21,908 nucleotides of DNA from Bacillota bacterium (GCA_017861355.1 JAGFXQ010000059.1:1-21908); one strand, 5' to 3'; counted from the stretch's first letter, positions 7,422-15,166 are shown. A program made the numbers and translations. The notes: generated from the sequence alone by a model not told the origin.

Positions 7422-8279
7422 ATGAACAACAAATTGAAAAGTAACCTGGCGATTATCCTAAAAGGCTTCGTCATTGGTTCCTCCATGAGCGTTCCCGGAG
7501 TAAGCGGTGGGACGATGGCTATTTTACTTGGAATATATGATAAACTGATTGGTGCAATCAGCAACTTTTTAAAGGATATCAAGGGAAATATAATATTTTT
7601 AATGAAATTCTGTATCGGTGCAGCAGTGGGTATCGGTTCTCTGGCTTTTGTCATTGAGTGGTTGCTCGAGCTTTTTCCGTTGCCGGTATCCTTCTTCTTT
7701 CTAGGTGCGGTAATCGGAGGTATTCCCGCACTTTATAAGAAGACAAAGGAGTCAAAGCTGAAGTTTTCCTCAGCACTCTATTTTCTCTTCGGACTGGTTG
7801 TGGTCATTGCAATCGGCTTTCTACCGGTCGGTAACTTTGACATCAGTTCAGGAACTGGAGTTACCCATTATCTACTGGTTCTGGGGACAGGAATAATTAT
7901 AGCCCTCGCATTGGTGCTTCCCGGAATTAGTACCTCTCATATGCTGTTGGTTCTTGGTATGTATGATACAATGTTGGCTGCGATTACTGATTTTAATCTG
8001 GTCTATATCGGTATTATCGGTCTCTCAACATTAGTTGGTATCTTCCTGATCACCAAGCCAATCGAATGGACGATGAATAAATTCCCTCATCAGACGTATT
8101 GCATGATCATTGGGTTCGTTCTTGGATCAACCTCAGAGATCTTCCGGGATAAGATTATACCGGTCATACCTGACAGTGCAGGTTTGTCCTGGTGGGTACC
8201 TTCCGTGCTAATATCAATTGTTACCTTTGTACTTGGGTATTTTGCAATTTTATATTTATCAAGATTTTCTAGCGATTAA
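7422..8279 (+). CDS. popT: DUF368 / PopT-type undecaprenyl-phosphate translocase
   Basis: A 285-residue multi-pass membrane protein of the DUF368 family. Members (PopT) are known to return undecaprenyl phosphate across the cytoplasmic membrane for reuse in peptidoglycan and other envelope synthesis. Diagnostic signs are the duplicated family motif, VPGVSGGTMAILLGIYDKLI near the N-terminus and LVLPGISTSHMLLVLGMYD in the second half, as expected for an internally repeated carrier, and about eight hydrophobic segments. The start is uncertain. ATG 7422 gives the usual N-terminus but has only a weak AGAAG before it; AAAGGGG at 7379-7385 aligns best with an in-frame ATA at 7392; the TTG at 7374 has no ribosome binding site. 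A strong terminator overlaps the stop codon. Confidence 0.88.
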   Translation: MNNKLKSNLAIILKGFVIGSSMSVPGVSGGTMAILLGIYDKLIGAISNFLKDIKGNIIFLMKFCIGAAVGIGSLAFVIEWLLELFPLPVSFFFLGAVIGGIPALYKKTKESKLKFSSALYFLFGLVVVIAIGFLPVGNFDISSGTGVTHYLLVLGTGIIIALALVLPGISTSHMLLVLGMYDTMLAAITDFNLVYIGIIGLSTLVGIFLITKPIEWTMNKFPHQTYCMIIGFVLGSTSEIFRDKIIPVIPDSAGLSWWVPSVLISIVTFVLGYFAILYLSRFSSD

Positions 8280-8318
8280 GAAACAGCAGGACGGTCCAAT
8301 GACGTCCTGCTGTTTCTT
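8278..8318. terminator. Bidirectional terminator between convergent genes
   Basis: A perfect 16-bp stem (8278-8293 with 8303-8318) with a nine-base loop. It starts within the popT stop codon and ends six bases before the end of the convergent minus-strand gene at 8325. It has AAGAAA on one side and TTTCTT on the other, so it can work in both directions. Confidence 0.85.
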
Positions 8319-8324
8319 ATTTCA

Positions 8325-8711
8325 CTATCTTTCACAGTTTAAATAAGTCATAGCTTCTCTTAGTGTTTTACAATGAAATACTTTATCATTACTAATGTTA
8401 TTCCTATCTTTTGCTATAGATTCGATTCTTCTCATCTGCATCTCTGTTACTGTTCGGTGATGCACAGCAGCTAACTTTTTCATGATAAGCATGGAATTTC
8501 CAGAAGCTTCAATAAAAAACGGAAAGCTATCTTGAGGTATAGGATCTAGTCTTCCGAAATCAGCGCACATGGAATATTCGTGTTCTTTCAACTGTGACAA
8601 TAATGAATTTAGTTCAGTTGTAAAACTTATTAATTCCTCCTTACCCATAAAACCGCAAAGCACGACATTTACAATTTTTGTGTTTGAGTCAATAGTAATG
8701 CTATACATCAT
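8325..8711 (-). CDS. Small STAS-like protein of unknown function
   Basis: A 128-residue soluble protein. The pattern is a short beta-rich N-terminus (YSITIDSNTKIVNVVLCGFMG), a helix (KEELISFTTELNSLLSQL), a strand (YSMCADFGRL), then alternating helices and strands ending in a helix (LREAMTYLNC). This order resembles SpoIIAA/STAS-type folds, but there is no recognisable DS phosphorylation motif, so the assignment is structural guesswork. AAGGAG precedes two adjacent ATG codons (8711 and 8708); the second has the better spacing. It stands alone with its 3' end against the bidirectional terminator. No function can be assigned. Confidence 0.7.
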   Translation of the reverse strand: MMYSITIDSNTKIVNVVLCGFMGKEELISFTTELNSLLSQLKEHEYSMCADFGRLDPIPQDSFPFFIEASGNSMLIMKKLAAVHHRTVTEMQMRRIESIAKDRNNISNDKVFHCKTLREAMTYLNCER

Positions 8712-9060
8712 ACATCTCCTTATTCCGAAAATCAGTCTACGAATATATAAAGTCAAATATTCAGACTAAGCATGACTTTATCTTAAGTATATTGAGTTAA
8801 TGTAAAAGCAACTGGTAGTCACCCGACAATTGCGGAGGAAATACATAGGGTATCAATGATCGCGCCAATCCTGATTGTAGATTCGGAGTAATTTTTAGAT
8901 TTTAAGAATATGTAATTGGATCATATCATAAAACACCATAATATGACATAATTTATTATAAACATGTTATACTTTTCACTGAATATGGTAAATCGATTAC
9001 CAACAGGAATTCGTTTTTACTCACAAGAAGACTTCAATATGAATTACTTAAGGGGTTTTT
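8712..9060. other. Divergent intergenic region upstream of the PilZ gene
   Basis: This 349-bp spacer holds the start regions of two divergent genes. For the PilZ gene there is an extended -10 candidate (TG at 8965-8966, TATACT at 8968-8973) with ATGACA at 8943-8948, a long 19-base spacer. A small hairpin (GGTAA/TTACC, 8987-9001) would lie in its leader. No cyclic-di-GMP riboswitch consensus is visible in the leader. Nothing else recognisable was found. Confidence 0.45.
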
Positions 9061-9708
9061 ATGAAATTACTAGAGATACCGATTAATACATTGGTGGAAC
9101 TACAGTTCTATTATATGGGAGAACGTTTTAAGGTTGGCGTGGGGTTGCTTTACAAGAATGCCAAGGCTGTTTATGTGTCTGCGATTAAGAATGCCGGCAA
9201 GACAATTCCGGCTACACATCTATTCCATGTACATTTGACCTATAAGACCAATGAGGGTCTGTATATTTTTAAGAATGTAGGACTCCGTTCTATGTCTTAT
9301 AATGGACAAAAACTGTATGTTGTCCAGTCGGATAATGAAGCTTTGATTGTGGATTATCGTAAGTCCTATCGATTATATATAGGCAAAAATATTAATGCCA
9401 AGATTATCACAGAGAGTCATACGGAGAGTCTTCGCTGTATTCTGAAGGACATCAGTATGAACGGAATGGGGATCCTAAGTAATAATCAGATTGACCAGAA
9501 AGCAAAGATAGAGATTAGCTTCCGCGTGAATAAGAATAACAAAGAGACCCTGACCGGAATGATAATCAGGGTAGATGAGTTTAAGAATGGAACAGGATAT
9601 CAATATGCTTGTGAATTCACAGAACCAAATGATACCATCGGCAAATTTGTTGCCTACCAGATTGAGAAGATGAACAAAAGCAATGCTGCTAAGAGAAGCG
9701 AAGCATAA
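9061..9708 (+). CDS. PilZ-domain cyclic-di-GMP receptor, YcgR-like
   Basis: A 215-residue soluble protein. Residues about 1-95 look like the YcgR N-terminal (PilZN) beta domain. The PilZ domain follows, with both cyclic-di-GMP binding elements intact: RKSYR at 100-104 (RxxxR) and DISMNG at 130-135 ([D/N]xSxxG). YcgR-type proteins bind cyclic-di-GMP and slow or steer the flagellar motor; in related bacteria others control matrix export. No flagellar gene is present in the window, so the output is unknown. ATG 9061 has AAGGGG five bases upstream. It converges with the lipoprotein gene 21 bases downstream, with no clear terminator between them. The cyclase at 2112-3716 is a plausible source of ligand. 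Confidence 0.9.
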   Translation: MKLLEIPINTLVELQFYYMGERFKVGVGLLYKNAKAVYVSAIKNAGKTIPATHLFHVHLTYKTNEGLYIFKNVGLRSMSYNGQKLYVVQSDNEALIVDYRKSYRLYIGKNINAKIITESHTESLRCILKDISMNGMGILSNNQIDQKAKIEISFRVNKNNKETLTGMIIRVDEFKNGTGYQYACEFTEPNDTIGKFVAYQIEKMNKSNAAKRSEA

Positions 9709-9729
9709 CTACCTTCTTGTGATTCACCA

Positions 9730-11118
9730 CTAGCGTACGAATTCGGAAAGCTTCTGCCTTTGATAAATAAAATCACCATAGAGGCCATAAGATATTGGTT
9801 CTTGTGCCTTCGCAACAAAGACTTCATCACCGAGAATATCCAGTGAGGAACCAAGATAAATAGTTGTGTCAAGCTTAGAAGCATGGCTGTTGCTAAGCTC
9901 TAACAAATAAGTTTGGGGAGCATCATCGTCACAATCTATCGTCAGAATAAGATGATTTTCATCGATCCGGACAGTACTTAGATAAGCATTCGGACTAAGA
10001 TCACTCAAATCTTTAATATTTAACAAAAGCATATGGTTGTCACCATTACTACCGATGGAATACAGTTCAGTATTCGGAACAGCCCGATAGGTAACACTGT
10101 AATACAGGGTTGTATCTGTTGCACAGTGAAGCTGTAAGGTATGACTATTGAAGGAGACAGCACCCTTTTTGCTAAGCTCTTCCTGCTTCAAGGTGCAAAG
10201 CTTCGTAGTCACAGCAGAGGAATCCAACTTACAAAGATATGCTTCGGAGGTATCCTTCGTTGGAAGATCGATAAAATAAATTCCGGATTCATTCGAAGTC
10301 AAATCATAGAGATCGTAGCTTTCATATATTTCTTTCTTATCGGAACCATCCAGTGCCATAGAGAATAGGCGGTCGGTGGAATCCAGATCCGCAATATCAT
10401 TAATTCCCTTCACCGTATAATAGATTCTATCTCCGAGCAGTGTAACCTCAGCTGCATTCTGTGCCAGCAATTTTCTGTTTCTGCTATATCCATTGATATT
10501 AATTCTGAAGATCTGCCCCTCCATAGAGAAATAAAAGTACAGATAATCGCCGGTGATTCTTATAATAGAAGCATTAGCTGCATTACCGTCATAGAGCTTC
10601 GTTTTATGACTGCCATCCGTATTGATTCGATAGATATCGCTATGGTCAGTATAATAGATGGATCCTTCCTGAAGATAGAACTCCTCTGCTGCGAAGGAGG
10701 TAAGAACCTTCTTAACACCGGTCTCAGTGTTCTCAGCAACTAACTTACAGGTACTGGTCCAGTCACCTCTCTTATAACTTCCCTCTTTATAATATAGGAA
10801 TGATCCTTCCTTCAGAACAGTATTGCTATGGGCAATGTCATCCTTGGCTTCTTGTGTGGGTACAATGGTAGGAATCTGAGTAGGTAGGATCGTTGCTTCT
10901 AAATCGGTGGGTGCTTCTGTTGGCTTTGTAGGTATGCTAGATTGGGGTATTGCACCGCCGGGGTCAGGGACAGGGGTAATAACCATTTCCGCTTCCCCAG
11001 TCGGTATGGTGGTTACAGAAGGACTACTATTCTCCTTAACCTCATGACTGCAGGCAGACAGGAATAACCCTGCACACAGGATCGATAAAATTACTAATGT
11101 TCTTTTTCTTATGTTCAT
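9730..11118 (-). CDS. Lipoprotein with DUF5050-like beta-propeller repeats
   Basis: A 462-residue protein exported by a lipoprotein signal peptide: a basic N-terminus, a hydrophobic core, and lipobox LSAC with the lipidated Cys at residue 23. Residues about 24-95 are a Pro/Thr/Ser-rich linker that would span the wall. The rest has repeated blades of the form IYRINTDGS, IFRININGY, LFSMALDGSDKKEIYE and LYSIGSNGDN, typical of DUF5050/TolB-like propellers in Clostridia. It probably sits on the outer face of the membrane; its ligand is unknown. Start ATG 11118 has AGGAAG upstream. There is no operon partner. The coding strand shows no frameshift. Confidence 0.85.
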   Translation of the reverse strand: MNIRKRTLVILSILCAGLFLSACSHEVKENSSPSVTTIPTGEAEMVITPVPDPGGAIPQSSIPTKPTEAPTDLEATILPTQIPTIVPTQEAKDDIAHSNTVLKEGSFLYYKEGSYKRGDWTSTCKLVAENTETGVKKVLTSFAAEEFYLQEGSIYYTDHSDIYRINTDGSHKTKLYDGNAANASIIRITGDYLYFYFSMEGQIFRININGYSRNRKLLAQNAAEVTLLGDRIYYTVKGINDIADLDSTDRLFSMALDGSDKKEIYESYDLYDLTSNESGIYFIDLPTKDTSEAYLCKLDSSAVTTKLCTLKQEELSKKGAVSFNSHTLQLHCATDTTLYYSVTYRAVPNTELYSIGSNGDNHMLLLNIKDLSDLSPNAYLSTVRIDENHLILTIDCDDDAPQTYLLELSNSHASKLDTTIYLGSSLDILGDEVFVAKAQEPISYGLYGDFIYQRQKLSEFVR

Positions 11119-11143
11119 ATCTTAATCTTCCTTTTCTGTCTGA

Positions 11144-11184
11144 ATTCGAAACGTTCCGAATACTTCTGACATCCTAATTCTATA
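11144..11184 (-). promoter_or_regulatory. Candidate promoter and palindrome of the lipoprotein gene
   Basis: On the minus strand an extended -10 (TGG then TATAGA, hexamer at 11184-11179) would start transcription near 11172. An 18-bp imperfect palindrome (11144-11161, eight of nine pairs, centred on AACGTT) lies just downstream of that point and about 25 bases before the start codon. It could be a repressor site. Confidence 0.35.
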
Positions 11185-11348
11185 CCATGGCAAAATTGAG
11201 TCATTAATATAACAGAATTATTAAGATTTCATTTATCTATAACCGTTTCCCGAAGAACCATTCTTGATCTTTTATAGCATGAATTATTAGAGATTATTTG
11301 TATTATTGTAAAAATTTGATTAAAAAACTTCCACAAATAGTAAATGTT

Positions 11349-11357
11349 TGGTATACT
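11349..11357 (+). promoter_or_regulatory. Extended -10 promoter of the nfeD-flotillin operon
   Basis: TGG precedes TATACT (11352-11357), an extended -10 that needs little -35 contact; the hexamer 17 bases upstream is poor. Transcription would start near 11364, leaving a 30-nt leader to ATG 11393. Confidence 0.5.
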
Positions 11358-11392
11358 ACAACCAGATTGTTACAATAAAGGGGGTAGGTATC

Positions 11393-12070
11393 ATGTTAAC
11401 AGTCTATCTATGCTTTCTGGCCGGAGGAGCGGTACTTCCGTTTCTGAGTGTGATTTTAGGCTCCTTAGGCGGTGGTTCTGATGTGGATGCTGATATTGAT
11501 ATTGATGCCGACATTGATATTGATGCTGATATCGATATTGATACTGACATCGATGTTGATCCAGACATCGATGTGGATGTTGGTGACGGGGGTGCGATGG
11601 ATGCCGGAGTTGCTACCGGACCTGATTTTGACACAGGAGCAGTACTAACGATTGGTTTTCTTCCGACTTCCTTGATGGCACTGTCTGCAATGGCGATCAC
11701 CTTTGGTGCGGTAGGTTCCATCATGGTACTATCGGATCGTAACCATATTTTAACCTTTGTGGTTGCTGCAATCGCGGGGTATATCGCCGGCGTGATTGTA
11801 CAGACAATAATAAAGACTCTTAAGAGGATACAAAAAAGGAACTATGGAATCAATGAAAATGAGCTACTGATGTATGACGGAAAGGTAGTGGATACTATTC
11901 TTCCCGGGCAGCTTGGTACAGTGAGCTTTAATACCCTAAAAGATGTTCATGTAAGCTATCCGGCGAGATGTGCCGATCCGCAGCTGCGGCTTGAAACCGG
12001 TCGAATCGTTAAGGTAATTAAGATCGATCATGGTATTTTCACTGTTGAACCAAAGAACAAGTATGAGTAA
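11393..12070 (+). CDS. NfeD-family membrane protein (YuaF/YqiJ-like) with Asp-ladder loop
   Basis: A 225-residue protein. One transmembrane helix (about 2-24) is followed by a loop with Asp at every second residue from 30 to 62, two more helices (about 90-113 and 118-140), and a C-terminal beta-rich domain (about 155-225, including LPGQLGTVSFN) like the NfeD OB fold. NfeD proteins are nearly always encoded beside a flotillin and help organise membrane microdomains; the next gene, 40 bases downstream, is a flotillin. AAGGGGG lies eight bases before ATG 11393; the longer frame from TTG 11348 overlaps the promoter and is not the start. If the OB domain is cytoplasmic, three helices would place the Asp loop inside. 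The Asp repeat might bind Ca2+ or another cation, but this is not shown by sequence alone. Confidence 0.85.
   Translation: MLTVYLCFLAGGAVLPFLSVILGSLGGGSDVDADIDIDADIDIDADIDIDTDIDVDPDIDVDVGDGGAMDAGVATGPDFDTGAVLTIGFLPTSLMALSAMAITFGAVGSIMVLSDRNHILTFVVAAIAGYIAGVIVQTIIKTLKRIQKRNYGINENELLMYDGKVVDTILPGQLGTVSFNTLKDVHVSYPARCADPQLRLETGRIVKVIKIDHGIFTVEPKNKYE
11480..11587 (+). repeat. In-gene short tandem repeat encoding the Asp-X ladder
   Basis: The DNA repeats near-identical GAT-ATT-GAT and GAT-GCT-GAT units, with an approximate 18-bp period over the first half. It encodes 17 alternating Asp residues separated by Val, Ile, Ala, Thr or Pro. Such a tract can change length by slippage in steps that keep the frame. 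Confidence 0.85.
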
Positions 12071-12110
12071 CAAAAGGTACATTAAAATCATCATTATGGA
12101 GGGGTAAAAA

Positions 12111-13694
12111 ATGGTATTATTAGCATCATCGGGCGTCGAATTCGGCCCCATCATCATCACTGTGGTTACAGTGGCAGCATTAATTTTTATTCTGGTCAGC
12201 ATATTCAGTATGTGGAAGAAGGTTCCACAAGATAAGGCAATGGTAGTTACCGGTATGAAGAAGAGAATTATTACCGGTGGCGGTGGAGTGGTAATCCCGA
12301 TTCTGGAGAGAACGGATACGATCTCCTTAGGTAACATCCAATTAAACATAAACACCTCACAGACGATGTCTTCACAAGGTGTACCGATTGACGTAGCCGG
12401 TACAGCAGTAATTAAAGTTAGAAATACGCAGGAAAGCATCTATCTGGCAATCGAACAATTCACCGGTTCGAATGAGAATCAGATCCAATCTTCGATATCA
12501 GAGCAGGTTACACTGATTCTGGAAGGTAAGCTTCGTGAAATCGTCGCTTCCATGACGGTAGAACAGATTTATAACGACCGTGAAGCTTTCTCCGCGAAGG
12601 TGCAAGAGGTAGTTGGTACAAAGATTGGTGAGATGGGTCTGGAATTAAAAGATTTCTCAATCAAGGATGTCAACGATACCAATGGCTACATAAAAGCACT
12701 TGGTGCGAAGCAGATTGCCGAGAAGAAGAAGGACGCAGAGATTGCTCAGGCAAATGCACTGAAGGAAGAGTCAATCCAGAAGTCTGAAGCTACCAAAGAG
12801 GGGGAAAGAGCCCGCCTGGAAGCTCAGACCGAAGTAAGTGCTGCCATGAAGGCAAAGGAAGTACAGGAAGCGCAGTACCGTAGCGAACAGGAATCCGCGA
12901 AAGCAAAGGCAGATGCTGCCTATGAGATTCAGAAGAGCATTACCAATAAAGATATTATTGCTGCCCAGATGGAGGCCGATATCTTAAGACAGCTGAAGCA
13001 GAAGGAATTGCAGGAAGCTCAACTTCAGGTTGAAATCGCAAGAGAGCAGAAGCAGACCGAGTTGGAGCAACGTCGTGCGGAGAAGACCAGAGAAGAATTA
13101 AAGACGAAGGTTGTTGAGCCGGCGAATGCGGAGCGCGAGCAAAAGAGAGCGGAAGCGGACGCGGAGAAGTATACGCAGATCGCTGCCGCAGAAGCGAGAG
13201 CAGCGGCTAAGAAGGCAGAGGCAAACGCAGAAGCAGAAGCAATCGTAGTGAAGGCAAAGGCACAGGCGGATGCAGAAGCACTCAACGGTGAAGCAAGAGC
13301 GAAGGCAATCAGTGCGGTCGGTCTTGCAGAAGCAGAAGCAATAAAAGCAAAGGGTCTTGCAGAAGCGGAAGCGATGGAGAAGAGGGCAGAAGCTTATAAG
13401 AAATACACGGGAGCTGCGATGGCAGATAAGTTGATTGAGAAGCTGCCGGAAATTGCAAAAGCAATTGCAGAGCCGCTTGGACAGATCTCCGATATCAAGA
13501 TTTATGGTGGCGGTATCGAGAATGTATCGGATAATGTTCCGACCGTTCTTGCTAAAGTCTTTGATACAGTACAAAGTGCAGTCGGTATCGATATGAAGAG
13601 TATTGTAATGGCAGACAGCCTAGAAGCCAGAACCACCAAGAATATCAATGTAAGCGGAATTGGTGAGAACCTGATTGAGGAAGTAACCAAATAA
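12111..13694 (+). CDS. floT: Flotillin (SPFH/prohibitin-domain membrane scaffold protein)
   Basis: A 527-residue flotillin of the YuaG/YqiK type. An N-terminal hydrophobic anchor (about 13-35) is followed by the SPFH domain (about 36-220; AMVVTGMKKRIITGGGGVVIPILERTDTISL and the EGKLREIVASMTVEQIYNDREAF segment are typical), then a long coiled coil rich in Ala, Glu and Lys with repeated AEAEA units (about 220-430), and a C-terminal oligomerisation region with DIKIYGGG. Flotillins form large assemblies on the inner membrane face, affecting fluidity, secretion and cell-wall synthesis. GGAGGGG precedes ATG 12111. It is co-transcribed with the NfeD gene. Downstream there is only a weak hairpin at 13714-13738, so read-through into the hydrolase gene is likely. 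Confidence 0.93.
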   Translation: MVLLASSGVEFGPIIITVVTVAALIFILVSIFSMWKKVPQDKAMVVTGMKKRIITGGGGVVIPILERTDTISLGNIQLNINTSQTMSSQGVPIDVAGTAVIKVRNTQESIYLAIEQFTGSNENQIQSSISEQVTLILEGKLREIVASMTVEQIYNDREAFSAKVQEVVGTKIGEMGLELKDFSIKDVNDTNGYIKALGAKQIAEKKKDAEIAQANALKEESIQKSEATKEGERARLEAQTEVSAAMKAKEVQEAQYRSEQESAKAKADAAYEIQKSITNKDIIAAQMEADILRQLKQKELQEAQLQVEIAREQKQTELEQRRAEKTREELKTKVVEPANAEREQKRAEADAEKYTQIAAAEARAAAKKAEANAEAEAIVVKAKAQADAEALNGEARAKAISAVGLAEAEAIKAKGLAEAEAMEKRAEAYKKYTGAAMADKLIEKLPEIAKAIAEPLGQISDIKIYGGGIENVSDNVPTVLAKVFDTVQSAVGIDMKSIVMADSLEARTTKNINVSGIGENLIEEVTK

Positions 13695-13713
13695 TCGATG
13701 GGTATCCTGCAAC

Positions 13714-13740
13714 AATTGATCCTTCAGTTGGATAAATTTT
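13714..13740 (+). terminator. Weak hairpin after the flotillin gene
   Basis: AATTGATCC (13714-13722) pairs with GGATAAATT (13730-13738) with one mismatch and a seven-base loop, followed by just TT. It is an attenuator at best, so some operon transcripts should continue into the next gene. Confidence 0.35.
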
Positions 13741-13789
13741 GGTAGAAATGCAACTTACATGAACATTATGCATCTTACCTACGATTTTA

Positions 13790-13818
13790 TTGAAAGAACC
13801 ACTTTATCGCGATATACT
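13790..13818 (+). promoter_or_regulatory. Strong promoter of the hydrolase-LytTR-DUF3021 operon
   Basis: TTGAAA (13790-13795), a 17-base spacer, and TATACT (13813-13818); each hexamer matches consensus in five of six positions. The predicted start is about 13825-13826. The -10 box overlaps the left arm of the hairpin at 13814-13860, so RNA from this promoter lacks nearly all of that arm. Confidence 0.75.
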
Positions 13819-13860
13819 CCCTTCCATGAAGCTGTTTCATCAGCAAATGGAAGGGAGTAT
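13814..13860 (+). promoter_or_regulatory. Shine-Dalgarno-sequestering hairpin overlapping a -10 box
   Basis: A perfect 14-bp stem joins 13814-13827 to 13847-13860, with a 19-base loop that itself can form a 4-bp GCTG/CAGC stem. The right arm contains AAGGGAG, the ribosome binding site of ATG 13865, and the left arm contains five of the six -10 bases. It can form only in transcripts that enter from upstream. Confidence 0.7.
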
Positions 13861-13864
13861 TATT

Positions 13865-15166
13865 ATGTTGGGAATTATCATTTTCATTATTATGTTATTA
13901 GCGGAGGTTGGTATTACCGCGTATTGTCTGGTTACTAAGTCATATCAGAAGAGAACGAGAGGAATCGTAATCTGTAGTGTATTTACATTAATGTTGGGGC
14001 TTCTGCTCTTTGGAGTACTGAACTGGGGATTTCGCTGGTTTATGCTTACCCTGATTTTATTCTGTAAGACAGTATTGGCTGTGATGTATTTTATCCGGCA
14101 AAACAAACAAAAAATAAAGACATATCACCCAAAATATGTTATTCTAGCAGGTATAAGGAATTGCTTTCTGATTGGCTTTGCGATCCTGCCGGCAATCATG
14201 TTTCCGCAGTTTAAGCCATTAGCAATCACCGGTAATTATCCGGTCGAGACCGTGAGCTATACAATGGAAGATACAAACCGGATGGAGACTTTCTCCGATC
14301 AAGCGGAACATCGAAAGGTAACCATACAGTTCTGGTATCCTAAGGCAGAGAATGAGGTGTTTCCTCTGGCGGTATTTTCCCATGGCTCCTTCGGCTTTCG
14401 CGGTAGCAATGCTTCCACCTTCGAGGAATTGGCTAGCAATGGTTATGTGGTATGCAGCATCGACCATACCTATCATGCCTTCTTCACAAAGCAGACGGAT
14501 GGTAAGATGACTATTGCAAATATGGACTTTATCAATGATGCGATTGCGGTGACCAATGGGGATTATGATGAACAGAAGGCCTATGAACTGACCAGGCAAT
14601 GGTTAGAGCTGAGATCACAGGATATGAATTTTATACTGGATTCAGTATTAGAACAGGTGAAAACCCCCTCCTCCGATGAGGTGTATCACCTCATTGATCC
14701 GGATAAGATCGGATTATTTGGTCACTCCCTTGGCGGAGCGACGGCAGCAGAGTTAGGAAGAGAACGAAAGGATATCGATGCTGTAATTGTGGTTGATGGT
14801 ACTATGCTCGGAGAAGAGGTAGCCTTCCAGGATGGTAAGACTGTGCTGAATGACGAGACTTATCCGGTTCCGTTGTTGAACCTCTATAATGAGGAGCACT
14901 TTGCAGAAGCCGGCCAGATTGGTATGGACTATGCGAATACCTTTGCATCCGCCAATGCAGTAGATGCCAGAGATATCGTAATCAAAGGGGCTGGGCATTT
15001 GAACTTCACCGATCTTCCTCTGTTTTCACCAACACTTGCAGGAATGCTCGGGACAGGTGAGGTAGACAGCCGCTATTGTATCGATACCATGAATCATATA
15101 ATTTTAGTATACTTTAACCATTATTTAAAAGGTGTAGAAGCAATCGATCTTACATCACAATATTAG
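13865..15166 (+). CDS. Membrane-anchored alpha/beta hydrolase (PAF-acetylhydrolase-like)
   Basis: A 433-residue protein. Three hydrophobic segments occupy about residues 1-80 and a fourth lies near 100-115. The hydrolase domain follows: VFSHGSFGFRG forms the oxyanion region, GHSLGG carries the nucleophile Ser288, VVDG has the probable acid Asp311, and GAGHLNF has His378. This arrangement fits platelet-activating-factor acetylhydrolase/dienelactone hydrolase relatives, so an ester or lipid substrate is likely; the exact one is unknown. ATG 13865 lies seven bases after AAGGGAG. In-frame ATG codons at 13826 and 13847 and a TTG at 13790 also exist; the TTG coincides with the -35 box, while 13826 is at the predicted transcription start and could allow a leaderless 446-residue form. 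It heads an operon with the LytTR and DUF3021 genes. Confidence 0.85.
   Translation: MLGIIIFIIMLLAEVGITAYCLVTKSYQKRTRGIVICSVFTLMLGLLLFGVLNWGFRWFMLTLILFCKTVLAVMYFIRQNKQKIKTYHPKYVILAGIRNCFLIGFAILPAIMFPQFKPLAITGNYPVETVSYTMEDTNRMETFSDQAEHRKVTIQFWYPKAENEVFPLAVFSHGSFGFRGSNASTFEELASNGYVVCSIDHTYHAFFTKQTDGKMTIANMDFINDAIAVTNGDYDEQKAYELTRQWLELRSQDMNFILDSVLEQVKTPSSDEVYHLIDPDKIGLFGHSLGGATAAELGRERKDIDAVIVVDGTMLGEEVAFQDGKTVLNDETYPVPLLNLYNEEHFAEAGQIGMDYANTFASANAVDARDIVIKGAGHLNFTDLPLFSPTLAGMLGTGEVDSRYCIDTMNHIILVYFNHYLKGVEAIDLTSQY

Noticed and set aside
8974..9060. Cyclic-di-GMP riboswitch in the leader of the PilZ gene
   Set aside because: The leader is short and AT-rich with only one small hairpin; no GEMM-type conserved core was found.
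11480..11587. Tandem repeat considered as a CRISPR array
   Set aside because: Units are short, in frame and without spacers, and they encode part of a membrane protein.
11404..11724. 106-codon minus-strand frame opposite the Asp ladder
   Set aside because: The Ser/Ile repeats are the antisense of the GAT-ATT repeat; no independent start signal or family.
11936..12439. 167-codon minus-strand frame over the NfeD/flotillin junction
   Set aside because: It runs antisense across two well-supported genes and their ribosome binding site; no protein family recognised.
13098..13574. 158-codon minus-strand open frame inside the flotillin gene
   Set aside because: It is antisense to the Ala/Glu coiled coil; its Cys/Phe/Leu-rich composition is a by-product of that repeat, and it has no ribosome binding site.
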